The notes below the pieces were generated by a model that had not been told where the DNA came from, did no database searches, and saw only the letters and a list, made by a program, of their open reading frames with translations. The position numbers and the translations under genes were made by a program. This document shows positions 54,228 to 64,000 of a stretch of 64,000 bases of DNA, piece after piece (position 1 is the first letter of the stretch; every line of letters begins with the position of its first letter). This stretch comes from Triparma columacea (lineage: Eukaryota; Sar; Bolidophyceae; Parmales; Triparmaceae), in NCBI GenBank assembly GCA_030267965.1, contig BRYA01000234.1, positions 8,693 through 72,692 on the forward strand, in the 5' to 3' direction.

Positions 54228-55140
54228 ATGTCTGCAATGACCTCAATTCCCTCCGATCTGACCCTGAAATACTGGAATGGGCGCGGCCTCATGGAAGTGC
54301 CCCGCCTCCTCTTGGCAATCTCTGGAAAGTTCCCCACAACTGATTACACCGACAGCAGACACAACGCTCCCGCGGAAAACCTAGAGGCTAACCTCGGTCG
54401 AATGCCTGTGGTTGCCACGCCCGAGGGGTCCGTCGGCCAGAGCATCGCCATCAACTACTACATCGCCTCCACCAACAACCTTCTTGGCACAACCCCTCTG
54501 GAGGGCGCTCGCATTATCTCTGTGCAGGCGCACGTACAGGTGAGGATAGAAAGAAACCAAAGTGTACATTGTATCATGACATAATTTACTTCAAAACTAA
54601 CGAAACCTTTCCTGCCACTCTCCACGCAGGAGATGATGGGCGAATTCAGGAAGATCATCCCCTACGGCACCACGCCGACCGACCAACAGCTGGAGCAATG
54701 GTTCAGCACTGGTGCTACCGACGATAGTGGTTCAGCTGACGGCTCTAAACGCTCCGAGAGGTTCGCGAAGTGGTGAGTTTTCACATCAACATCACGCTTA
54801 TCACATCACGTACCGCGTGCCTCGCATTTTCTTACCCGCCCTTCTCTCCGTTCGCAGGTGGATCGGCCGCATTGAGGCTTCCCTCGACACCAACGGGTTC
54901 GCCATCGGCTCCCAGCTCTCCCTCGCGGATGTCGTCCTCTACAATGCGTTTGCCGAGGTTCTCCTCGACAGCGAGCGCAGAGAGGGCTTTGATGGGTGGC
55001 GTGCAGAGCCCATGTGCAGCCTGGCGCGCACCAACAAGCTACTTGAGTCTGCTCCCAAGCTAAGCAGTGCGATCGAGAAGGTCAGGCAGCACGCTGGCAC
55101 CAAAAAGTGGCTCAGCATGAGGGGGGTGCAGGGATTCTGA
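54228..55140 (+). CDS. Glutathione S-transferase family protein (245 aa)
   Basis: Exons 54228-54539, 54630-54772 and 54858-55140, with GTGAGG and GTGAGT donors and CGCAG acceptors, and phases fitting. The N-terminal thioredoxin-like domain starts LTLKYWNGRGLMEVPRLLLA, with a Tyr and Arg placed as in sigma/alpha-type enzymes, and continues to LGRMPVVATPEGSVGQSIAI, which holds the cis-proline and the glutathione-binding SQ/QS pair. The C-terminal helical domain carries IGSQLSLADVVLYNAFAE, the conserved SLADxxL N-capping box. Such enzymes conjugate glutathione to electrophiles or act as isomerases or peroxidases. The in-frame stretch upstream of 54228 (to 53949) is not protein-like. No targeting signal is seen, so it is probably cytosolic. 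Confidence 0.85.
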
Positions 55141-55294
55141 AAACCCCAAACTACAGTTAAACTAGTTTCTGTGCGAAGTTTCTGTGCGAAAATTATTTCG
55201 TTCTTATTTACTCCTAAATCCTACACTCCGTCCACTCCCCACCGCACCTCCCCGCACACATGAATTATTCTGTTTACTCGCCTAAACCTCCTTT

Positions 55295-56165
55295 TCACGC
55301 GAGCTCCTTAACATCGGCGTCCTCGTACACACTGATGGGTGGGCACGTGCACACCAAGTTTCGGTCTCCGTAAACATTATCAACGCGTCCGCAGGTGGGC
55401 CAGAACTTAGTGCCCTTGACCCAGGGTGCAGGGAAGGCCCCCTTCTCCTTGGAGTAGGGGAGCTCCCACTTGTCGTCGAGGATCATTGCGATTGTGTGGG
55501 GGGAGTTGCGGAGGGGCGAGTTCTCAATCGCGACCTTGCCCGATCCCACGTCGTCAATTTCCGCCCTGATCGCCAGCATGGCGTCGCAGAAGCGGTTGAG
55601 CTCGGCAAGGTCCTCGCTCTCGGTCGGCTCAACCATGAGGGTTCCAGCAACGGGCCAACTCATAGTAGGGGAGTGGAAGCCGTAGTCCTGAAGCCTCTTG
55701 GCGACGTCCTCCTCGCTGACTCCGGTGGAGGCCTTTAGGGGCCTAAGGTCAATGATGAACTCGTGCGCGCACTGGCCGTTCTTTCCGCGGAAGAGGATGT
55801 CGTAGGCGCCATCGAGCCTAGCCGCCATGTAGTTGGCATTGAGGATGGCGTGCTCGGTGGCGGAGCGGAGGCCGTCGGCTCCCATCATCTTGATGTAAAG
55901 ATACGAGATGGGGAGGATGGCGGCGGACCCGAAGGGAGCACCGGCGATGGCCCCGGTGGACTTGGGGACGCAAATGTCGGGGATGGTGTTGCCGCAGAGA
56001 TCGCCGGAGGCTTCAGGGTCGACGATGTGCCCGGGGAGGAAGGGGGCGAGGTGGGCAGCGACTCCGATGCTGCCAACTCCAGGCCCCCCTCCACCGTGAG
56101 GGATGCAGAAGGTCTTGTGGAGGTTAAGGTGGCAGACGTCAGCTCCGATGGCTCCAGGGCTGGTA

Positions 56166-56203
<38 letters not shown>

Positions 56204-58945
56204 GACCTGCCCCCCAGCGTTGTGGATCTCATCGCAGATCTCGACGATCGCTTCCTCGAAGACCCCGAAGGTGGAGGGGTAGGTGATCATGAAGCAGGCA
56301 AGGTTGTCACCATGCTTGGCAATCTTAGCCTTGAGGTCGACCATATCGCAGTTGCCCTCGTCATCGTTGTCAACAACGACGACCTTCATCCCGGCCATGG
56401 TGGCGGAGGCGGGGTTGGTTCCGTGGGCAGACTTGGGGATGAGGCAAATGTTCCTGTGGCCCTCCCCCTTAGACTCGAGGTAACCCTTGATGCAGAGAAG
56501 GCCGGCAAACTCGCCGGTGGCGCCGGAGTTGGGCTGGGCGGAGACGGCGGCGAAGCCGGTGATCTCGCAAAGGTCCTTGTTCAAGTCCTTGATCATTTCA
56601 TGGTATCCCTGGACCTGGTCGTGGGGGGCGAAGGGGTGGATGTTGGCGGTCTCATCCCAGGTGACGGGGATCATCTCGCTGGTGGCGTTGAGCTTCATGG
56701 TGCAAGACCCGAGGGAGATCATGCTGTGGTTGAGTGCAAGGTCCTTGTTCTCGAGGGTCTTGAGGTACCTGAGCATCTGACTCTCGGAGTGGTGCTGGTT
56801 GAAGATGGGGTGGGTCATGATGGGTTCGTCGCGGTGGTACCCGCCCCCCACAGTGGTAACAGACTCGTCGGCGCTGAGGTCGGGGGAGGTTATACCGAAT
56901 CCTGAGGAGAGCAGGTTGGCAATGTCCTCACGGGTGATTCCCTCTCCCATGCTGATCCCAACAGTGTTGTCGTCAATGACACGGACATTAGATCCGGCTG
57001 CCGCAGCGTTCTCAGCGACGGACTTCGCGGTCATGCCCTTGGATGATACGTCCACAACGAAGGTGTCGAAGAAGTCCTCCTTGGTGGCCTCAAATCCCGC
57101 GGCGGTGATCTCGCGGTGAGCGACGCGAGCGAGGGCATGGATATGCCCGGAGATGTTCTGAACGCCCTCGGGGCCGTGGTAGACGGCGTAGGCAGCGGCC
57201 ATGTTGGCGAGCAGGGCTTGAGCGGTGCAGATGTTGGAGGTAGCCTTGTCCCTCCTGATGTGCTGCTCCCTGGTCTGCATGGCCATCCTCAGGCAGGGCT
57301 GGCCCTCGGAGTCGATGGTGACGCCAATAATGCGGCCGGGCATCTTCCTAGAGTAAGAGTCGGAGGTGGAGAGGAACCCAGCGTGGGGGCCTCCGAATCC
57401 CATGGGGACCCCGAAGCGCTGGGCGGAACCCACGGCAATGTCCGCACCGAAGGAAGCGGGGGACTTAATCTTGGTGAGGGCCATGAGGTCAGTGGCGGCA
57501 ATTAGCAGACCGCCGGTCTCGTGTAGGCGGGCCGCGAAGGAGTCGTAGGTCTCTCCGGGCGACTCGATGCTGCCGTAAGTGTTGGGGTACTGGACAATGG
57601 CTCCACAATATTTTCCGTCAGAGAAGTCAGCCTCGGAGTGAACACCGCGGACAAGCTCAATGCCGATAGCACCGGCACGGGTCTCGAGGAGGGAGATCGT
57701 CTGGGGGTGGACATCATTGGAGATAAAGAACTTGTTCTTCTTTCCCTGGAGGTCGGTGTGGGCGGCGAGCGAAGCGAGTCGCGGAAGAGGTGGGTGCGTT
57801 ATTGGGGTGCGTTAGTGGGGAGTGGGGTGGTTAGGTGCGTCGAGCGAGTGTCAGTAGCGCTTTCCCCCATCTTTCACCATCCTCTCTAGGTTGGCACGAC
57901 GACGAGTGAAGTGACAAGTTCTCCTCTCACCTTCTTTCCTTTGAGGGCAAAAGACATCTGCATGGCCTCAGCGGCGGCGGTGCTCTCATCGAGAAGACTC
58001 GCGCAGGCCATGGGGAAGCCCGTGAGGTCCGAGACGAGAGTCTGGAAGTTCAGGAGCATCTCAAGGCGGCCCTGGCTGATCTCGGCCTGGTAGGGGGTGT
58101 AAGCGGTGTACCAACCGGGGTTTTCGAGCATGTTACGAAGGACGACGGGGGGGACGATGGTGTCGTAGTATCCCTGACCGAGGAAGGACTTGTTGACCAC
58201 GTTCTTGGAGAGGATCTGAGGGAGAGGCGCAGGAAGTGGTGAGGGAGGGGGGAGAGGGCAGGTTAGCAGTGGATCAGGTGCACCAAAAGATTTGGCGTGA
58301 CGTAGGATAGCGACGGGGAGATACTTGGACACACTCATAGCTTCGCTCCTCGCTATCCCCCCTCCTTGCTTGAATCGCCCCATTCACGAACCCACCTCCT
58401 TCAAGTGTTTGACGGCCTCAGTCTCAGTCATAGCGGGGTCCATGGCCAGGGGCCTGTCCATGAGGATGTTGGCTGGGACGGTGGACTTGACCATAGACTC
58501 CATGTCGTCAAAACCAATAACACCAAGCATGTTCTTGGAGTCCTTGGCGGAAGGACCTATGTGACGTCTGGCGAAGTCATCCTGAAGGGCTAGAGGATCG
58601 CTGGAGAAGGCGCGTACTGTTTTTTGGGAGGGAGATATTTGGGATGAAGGGTAGAGGCGTGTGGCGAAGGTGAGTGGGGTTAGCTTGCCGCGAGTGTTTT
58701 GCACATTTGACGTTTAAAACGTGCGTAATATAATCAACAACAACATGATGATGCCTAGCTACGAGATACATCGACCTAAATAGGCCACTTTCTCCAACAA
58801 ACCTCCCGGCATGGGACACGACTCAGATAGAATTCTCACCTCCCAAAGACAAGACTGACGGCTTCTGCTTTAGGAGAAGCTGCCTTGTTTCGAAAGGCTT
58901 CACATTCTTAAGCGCCTGAGCTGCACGCGTACGGAGAGCCAACAT
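55295..58945 (-). CDS. GLDC: Glycine dehydrogenase (decarboxylating), glycine cleavage P protein
   Basis: Four exons on the minus strand: 58945-58840, 58616-58396, 58215-57931 and 57745-55295, giving 1,020 aa, the usual size. Exon 1 is easy to miss because the next frame seems to open with a GTG. It encodes [20 protein letters not shown], a basic mitochondrial presequence that ends at a RAFSS cleavage-like site. The body has [36 protein letters not shown] at the C-terminus, and [16 protein letters not shown], whose lysine binds pyridoxal phosphate. The enzyme decarboxylates glycine and passes the aminomethyl group to lipoyl H protein. In photosynthetic cells this is the mitochondrial step of photorespiration. 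It starts 102 bp from the aminopeptidase gene and converges with the GST gene. Confidence 0.95.
57746..57930 (-). repeat. Intron with GAGCGAAGCGAG motif
   Basis: GLDC intron 3. It holds GCGAGCGAAGCGAGTCGCGG at 57765-57784, next to the 3' splice site, and an inverse-sense CGAGCGAGTG near 57841-57850. The layout resembles the intron at 37204-37371. Confidence 0.5.
58216..58395 (-). repeat. Intron with AGCGAAGC motif
   Basis: GLDC intron 2. It contains TAGCTTCGCTCCTCGCTATC (about 58338-58357, plus sense) and an inverted GATAGCGACG at about 58307-58316. This is the fourth intron in the window with the same core word. Confidence 0.45.
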
Positions 58946-59047
58946 AATTGCTCTCAGAAGTGACAAAAACTATGGGAGGTGGAATGGAGCAGATGGGTGA
59001 CTAAGTGTCCCGATCTCCGAAATCCAAGAACTTAAACTTTCCCTTTC
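58946..59047. promoter_or_regulatory. Shared head-to-head promoter region (102 bp)
   Basis: GLDC (start 58945, minus) and the aminopeptidase (start 59048, plus) are divergent with 102 bp between start codons. The interval is moderately AT-rich. No known element was identified. Confidence 0.6.
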
Positions 59048-62000
59048 ATGCGCATCACCACTTGCTTTCTCCTAATTATTGGACTGGGTTTATACGAGCA
59101 CTGTTCGCCTTGGATGATGCGATCAGTAATTCGCAGTGTTCCCTTTAGGGGAATTTACAACACCAACTCGGCAACTATTTCCTCATCTAAATCCCTTGGG
59201 GGCCTAGTTCCTGTTGCTGAGGCGCATAAGTTGGGGAATCCCTTCAAGAATATGTTAGCATCAATCAAGAGGAACACGAGGCTGATGAGCACAGCAGCTG
59301 TGGAGGCTTCCTCTGCCCCGGTGGAGATTTTCAGGAAGGACTACCTGGCCCCTGCCAACTTTGTCACTGAGGTCAGCATGGACTTTGACATTGAGGAAGG
59401 CAAGACTGTCGTCAAGAGTGACCTCGTAGTGAGGAAGAATGCCGACAGCAAGAATGACAAGGGGGACTTGCTCCTAGATGGGGATTCTTCCTCTGTAACC
59501 CTCCTCTCCGCGCGCTTAGACGGGGGGGAGCCCTTGGTTGAGGGGGTCGACTACGAGCTCGGGGACCAGAGCATGGTCATCTTCGAGAAGGCCCTACCAA
59601 AGTCTGACACCTTCACGTTGTCCACGGAAGTTAGCATTGTCCCCGAGGACAACACGCAGCTCTCTGGTTTCTACAAATCCGGCCCCATGTACTGCTCCCA
59701 GTGCGAGGCCGAGGGCTTCCGAAGGATCACGTACTACCCTGACCGCCCCGACAACATGGCGACCTTCAAGAGCGTCAAGATTACTGCCGACAAGGCCAAG
59801 TACCCTGTCCTTCTGAGCAATGGGAACCTGGTCAAGCCCACCGAGGACGTCGGGGGAGGGAAACACTCGGCTACCTGGTCCGACCCTTTCCCCAAGCCCT
59901 CTTACCTCTTTGCCATCGTCGTGGGGGACCTCGGAAGCATCTCGGACTCCTTTACAACCTCATCAGGCCGAAAGGTACACCTGGAGATATTTAGCGAGAA
60001 GGAAAACGTCGATAAGCTCGATTACGCCATGGAGTCACTGAAGAATAGCATGAAGTGGGACGAGGACAAGTTCGGACTCGAGTACGACCTCGACATTTAC
60101 AACGTTGTGGCTGTGAACGACTTCAACATGGGCGCCATGGAGAACAAAGGCCTTAACGTTTTTAACACGGCCTACGTTCTCGCAGACCAGAAAACCGCCA
60201 GCGACGGAGATTACGAGCGGGTCGAGGGGGTTATCGGCCACGAGTACTTCCATAACTGGACCGGAAATCGAGTCACCTGCAGGGACTGGTTCCAGCTCAC
60301 GCTTAAAGAGGGCCTCACTGTGTTCCGCGACCAGGAGTTCTCAGGCGACCTCGGCTCGAAGGATGTGACGAGAATCGAAAACGTCAGGGGCCTCCGGGGC
60401 AGGCAGTTCGCAGAGGACAGCGGCCCGATGAGCCACCCCATCCGCCCCGAATCTTACATAGCCATGGACAACTTTTACACTGCCACTGTCTACTCCAAGG
60501 GGGCCGAGGTCATCCGCATGTACCAGACTCTTCTCACCCCCAAGGGGTTCAGGAAGGGCATGGACCTTTACTTCGAGCGCCACGATGGTTCGGCCGTTAC
60601 ATGTGACGACTTCAGAGCCGCAATGGCTGACGCAAACGACGTCAACCTTGACCAGTTCGAGAAGTGGTATTTGCAAAATGGCACCCCCACACTTTCTTAC
60701 TCTTCCTCTTTCGACGCTTCCACCTCCACCTTCACCATCACCCTCTCTCAAAGCTCTCCAACTAACCCCTCCAACGAACCATTCCATATTCCCGTTTCCT
60801 TTGGGATCATCGACTCCTCCTCCGGGGAGGAGCTCCTTCCCACCGAGGTCCTTGAGCTCAAGGAGGAGTCCGCCACCTTCACCTTCAAGCTTTCCAACGT
60901 CGCCGGAAAGCCTGTACCTAGCATCCTGAGGGGCTTCTCTGCACCAGTCAAACTCATCAACGAGAACGTGGACGAGGCCACCAGCCAGCTGCAGACCCTC
61001 GCCGCCTACGATACTGACGGCTTCAACAGGTGGGAGGCGGGCCAGAAGATCTTTTCCACTGCCATATTCGCCGAGCTTGCCGAAAAGTGCGACTCTACAA
61101 TTCTCGATGCCGTTTTCGCGACCTTCCAGCAGTCACTTAGCTCTGATAAGCTCGGGGATGACTCTATCAGGGCCTACAATCTCATGCTCCCCACCGAAGG
61201 AAGCTTGGCGGAGGACCTTGAAACCATCGAGCCCGTTAAGCTCCGGGAGGCCAGGGGCACCATCAAGAAGCTCGTAGCAAAGGAGTTCAAGCCTCAGTTC
61301 CAGTCTCTCTACGAGAAGCTGACAGACGAGATGAAAGGTGTGCCTTTTGCCGTGGACTCAATGAGTATCGGAAAGAGGAGGTGAGAGGGGCAGGGGTAGG
61401 GGGAAGGGGTCTCGTTTGATTTTAATCTCGAATGTGCTCCTATTCTCACCCCCCTCCTCACCAAACAAATCAACAGACTCAGGAACGTCTGCCTCGACTT
61501 CATCACCACAACTGTCAACAGGAGCGATGAGGACGAGGTCCTTGCGAACGCCAAGGTCGCTCACTCTCACTACCACGCAGCGAATACCATGACGGACAAG
61601 CTAGCTGCCATGTCGATCCTCAGCAGTGTCTACGGCTGCGCCGAGGCCGAGGCTCTCAGGGACGAGGTCCTGGCACACTTCTTCGAGGAGGCCGCTGGAG
61701 ATGCACTTGTAGTCAATAAGTGGTTCTCCGTTCAGGCCTCCTCCACCAAGCCTGATGTCCTCGATGATGTCAAGAGGCTCATGGAGCACCCCGAATTCAA
61801 CATTAAAAACCCCAACCGCTGCAGGGCCCTGGTCTCGGTCTTCACAGCAAACTCTGCAGCATTCCACGCCGAGGACGGATCGGGTTACGATTTCATCACC
61901 AATGTGATCAATACGCTCGACCCCCTCAACCCACAGGTCGCATCTAGGATGTGCGGCAGCCTTATCCAGCACAAGAGGTACGATGCAGGGAGGGGCAAGA

Positions 62001-62086
62001 TGATGGTTGAAAAGCTCAAATTGATAAAGGAATTTGACGGCCTCTCCCCTGACAGCTTCGAGGTCGTTAGCAGAGGGTTGAAGTAG
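59048..62086 (+). CDS. Aminopeptidase N, M1 family (PepN type, 980 aa)
   Basis: Exons 59048-61380 and 61477-62086 join AG|A. The catalytic domain has FNMGAMENKGLNVFNT (the GAMEN exopeptidase motif) and HEYFHNWTGNRVTCRDWFQ with LKEGLTVF, so the zinc ligands His, His and Glu and the catalytic Glu are all present. The sequence is closer to bacterial and plastid-type PepN than to animal aminopeptidase N, and the C-terminal helical domain (LRNVCLDFITTT to VVSRGLK) is complete. It removes N-terminal residues from peptides in protein turnover. The start is ambiguous. ATG 59048 gives a hydrophobic leader (CFLLIIGLGLYEHCS), fitting a signal or plastid presequence. Downstream Met residues (MMRSVIRSVPFRG) would give a mitochondrial-like one. 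Confidence 0.93.
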
Positions 62087-62187
62087 TTTAAGCGCAAATT
62101 TTTGATTCGCATCCATCGTTTTAAACATTTCGTTGCTGCTCCTTTTTTATTGAACCCAAAATCACCACTTCTTCTTCTCTTCTTAGA

Positions 62188-63393
62188 ATGCTGCTACTCA
62201 CCTTCGTCATCCTCCTGATCAGCACTGAGCGAAGTTTTGGCGAAGATGAGGGGGAGTGTGGGTGCTCCAAATCAAGAGAATCGATGTCAGAAGGAAATAT
62301 CCAGCAAGGCTCGTGTGATGGGCTCGGGGACAAGCCAGATTTAGGCTTGGAAGGCGGCTTGAGCTCGGTAGAGAGATCGACAATAGATATTCCAGATGTA
62401 TTAAGAATAGAATCACCGACAGTATTCATCCCAGGGGGACGCTATACGAAAGGATGGCAGAAGCCTGAAGGAAAGGGAGAGGGTGAATTTTGGACATCCT
62501 TTGTCCCTCATCCTCTTGACAAGGAGGACGTTACTGTGGAGGAAGTCGGTCCGGGGTTTTGGATCGACGTACACGAGACGAGCAATGAGGAATACTACCA
62601 ATATCTGAGCTGGTGCACAACAAACAAGATTTGCAGCAGTTATACACAGACAATGAATGAGTATAACGATACGTTTGTTTTCCTTCCGAACTTCAGGGCG
62701 GCTGAGGGGGGGTCAGGGGCTGTGCTAGACTCGCACGAGGTCGTATCGTGGTGGGGGAGGGCCACGGGGGTTACCTGGAACAACCCCTTTGGCAACCTAA
62801 CAGGGGTGGTGAACGGCGGAAATTCAAAGTCAGGATTGCAGGCCCCGACGAGGCCCGAGGATTCGATGCTGTTGCATCCAGTGGTGCACGTCAGCAAGAC
62901 TGACGCCGAGCACTACTGCGCGCAGAGGACAGCCTGGGACAACGAGCGCCATGGCACCCCGCGAGGGGTAACGAGGCTACCGACTGAGGTTGAGTGGGAG
63001 TACGCGAGCAGGGGGGGGAAGGAGGGGAGGGTGTACCCTTGGGGGAACAAGGAGAGGAAGGGGGAAGAGGGCGTTTATCGGGCCAATTACTTCCAGGGGA
63101 CATTCCCAGAAATGAACACTGTTGACGATGGATGGGAGCAAACGAGCCCAAGGGGAAGCTTCGGACCGCAGAATGCTTATGGCCTCCATGACATGGTGGG
63201 AAACGTGTGGGAGTGGACCAGTACGGCGGGGGGTGACGGGTACGTAAAGAAGGGGGGGAGCTTCCTGTGCCACAGCAGCTACTGCTACAGGTACAGGAAC
63301 GCGGCGAGGTCTTTCAATTCGGGGGACACCACTGCTGCGAACCTAGGTTTCCGATGCGTTAGTAGCGGAGGAACGGAGGATGAAGGAGCGTAA
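62188..63393 (+). CDS. SUMF1: Formylglycine-generating enzyme (sulfatase-modifying factor)
   Basis: Single exon, ATG 62188, 401 aa, with a signal peptide (MLLLTFVILLISTERSFG). The FGE fold is recognisable from FIPGGRYTKG, WIDVHETSNEEYYQYLSWC, VVHVSKTDAEHYC, RLPTEVEWEYASRGG, DMVGNVWEWT and KKGGSFLCHSSYCYRYR, then NLGFRC. The CxxxxC pair in LCHSSYC lines up with the two copper-binding active-site cysteines of human FGE, so this should be a true FGE and not one of the many FGE-like proteins that lack them. It oxidises a cysteine of newly made sulfatases to formylglycine in the ER, which activates them. It follows the aminopeptidase gene with only 101 bp between them and probably has its own promoter there. 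Confidence 0.93.
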   Translation: MLLLTFVILLISTERSFGEDEGECGCSKSRESMSEGNIQQGSCDGLGDKPDLGLEGGLSSVERSTIDIPDVLRIESPTVFIPGGRYTKGWQKPEGKGEGEFWTSFVPHPLDKEDVTVEEVGPGFWIDVHETSNEEYYQYLSWCTTNKICSSYTQTMNEYNDTFVFLPNFRAAEGGSGAVLDSHEVVSWWGRATGVTWNNPFGNLTGVVNGGNSKSGLQAPTRPEDSMLLHPVVHVSKTDAEHYCAQRTAWDNERHGTPRGVTRLPTEVEWEYASRGGKEGRVYPWGNKERKGEEGVYRANYFQGTFPEMNTVDDGWEQTSPRGSFGPQNAYGLHDMVGNVWEWTSTAGGDGYVKKGGSFLCHSSYCYRYRNAARSFNSGDTTAANLGFRCVSSGGTEDEGA

Positions 63394-64000
63394 AGTCGCA
63401 TGATTTGTGTTGGAGAATGTTGGAAATTTCATCTTTATAGTGTTGCCTTATTGTCAAGCCCCCCCCGCAGAAGTTCTCGACACCCCGAAGTTAATCGAAA
63501 GTCGCTCATCTTACCGTGTTGTTCCTTCGGTCGCCCCCGTCCGTTACCTTTCCTGTTTACTCTTGGGCTGAACAACTGGTGAAGGTCTTAGGGGAAAGAA
63601 AAACATTTGCTTTTTATGGCGCTTTCAGCGCTATGGTGACCCAAGGTGAATGAAGGAGGGCGCCAGAACGGTTTTGGGAGCGGAGGAGTTTTTTTATTTT
63701 AGCAAATGCAACCAACTTTGGACCACATTTTTAATTTTGGGAAAAGAACCAAGAAAAGCGAAAACATAGAGGTGAGGACGTACGAGGAGTGACCGCTGTC
63801 TATTAGTTGGCGCATTTAATGCATAAGAAACACAAATTCGGCCGTGGATAGAAATATCACAAGGGCGCCACCTCCGACCAGTATATGAGGTTCCACGGAT
63901 TATTTAGCTTCATGAGATGCCCGACGGAGATTTTAGCTACACTCCCGGGCTTACTGTATCCTAGGCCCGGACGTACTGACGTATTTTGACGAATTTTATC
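63394..64000. other. Right-edge region without recognisable features
   Basis: After the FGE stop codon I see no frame with protein-like content and no RNA gene on either strand. The sequence is mixed, with a T-run near 63690. It may be the untranslated or promoter region of a gene beyond the edge. Confidence 0.4.

Noticed and set aside
55763..56905. 380-codon plus-strand frame opposite GLDC
   Set aside because: Gly/Val/Asp-rich reverse image of a highly conserved enzyme; no independent splice sites or motifs.
1..64000. tRNA, rRNA or small nuclear RNA genes
   Set aside because: I looked for T-loop and anticodon-arm patterns and rRNA core words and found none I could support by eye. A tRNAscan-SE or Infernal run would settle this.

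Overview
This is a gene-dense nuclear segment of a eukaryote. Most likely it is a photosynthetic stramenopile (heterokont alga), possibly close to the bolidophytes or pelagophytes. That placement is inferred from four things: spliceosomal introns with GT-AG ends, a malic enzyme that starts with a signal peptide followed by an ASAFAP-like plastid motif (AAFAF), proteins built from BspA-type (LRR_5) repeats, and genes only 80-250 bp apart. Donors are mostly GTGAGT or GTAAGT. Many 3' splice sites follow long runs of C. There are no operons, ribosome-binding sites or phage signatures, and I found no rRNA, tRNA or CRISPR. I joined exons by hand using frame, phase and splice sites, so several models differ from the longest open frames.

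Layout. 0-6.1 kb: a secreted or organellar helical orphan and two tandem LRR_5 genes duplicated together with their upstream DNA. 6.1-10.3 kb: a SET-domain methyltransferase of the Rubisco-LSMT/SETD3 type, and a coiled-coil protein with EF-hand-like repeats. 10.7-22.2 kb: one armadillo-repeat gene encoding about 3,714 residues. 22.3-25.2 kb: a five-part model (four exons) for a tepsin-like ENTH protein, an accessory of the AP-4 coat. 25.4-30.2 kb: a candidate glycosyltransferase and two unrecognised genes that start back to back.

30.4-37.9 kb is a disturbed region. A D-amino-acid-dehydrogenase-like FAD oxidoreductase is split. Its first ~79 codons lie at 30.5-30.8 kb and its last ~246 at 37.0-37.9 kb. 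Between them are a 640-base gap (36005-36644), a valyl-tRNA synthetase fragment, the tail of a soluble pyrophosphatase, two orphan genes and an unresolved minus-strand gene. A ~45 bp direct repeat sits on each side of the interruption. This may be an insertion or rearrangement, or an assembly error.

38-64 kb is ordinary and compact. It holds a putative membrane-anchored 2OG-oxygenase-like protein, a fatty-acid desaturase, a mitochondrial-carrier-family protein with a signal peptide, a plastid-type malic enzyme, the spliceosome factor CWC15, an orphan membrane protein, and a 1,842-residue membrane-anchored trypsin-like protein with Notch/LNR modules inserted in the protease domain. After a ~400 bp very AT-rich island come a glutathione S-transferase, the glycine-cleavage P protein (mitochondrial), an M1 aminopeptidase N, and a true formylglycine-generating enzyme.

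The genes are mostly unrelated housekeeping or lineage-specific functions, as expected for a eukaryotic chromosome. Three pairs start head to head within about 90-130 bp and probably share promoters. The most interesting signals are the tepsin homologue with recognisable AP-4-binding motifs, the LNR insertion in a trypsin autolysis loop, the split oxidoreductase region with gene fragments, and a set of introns sharing a GAGCGAAGCGAG-type inverted motif that could be introner-like elements.
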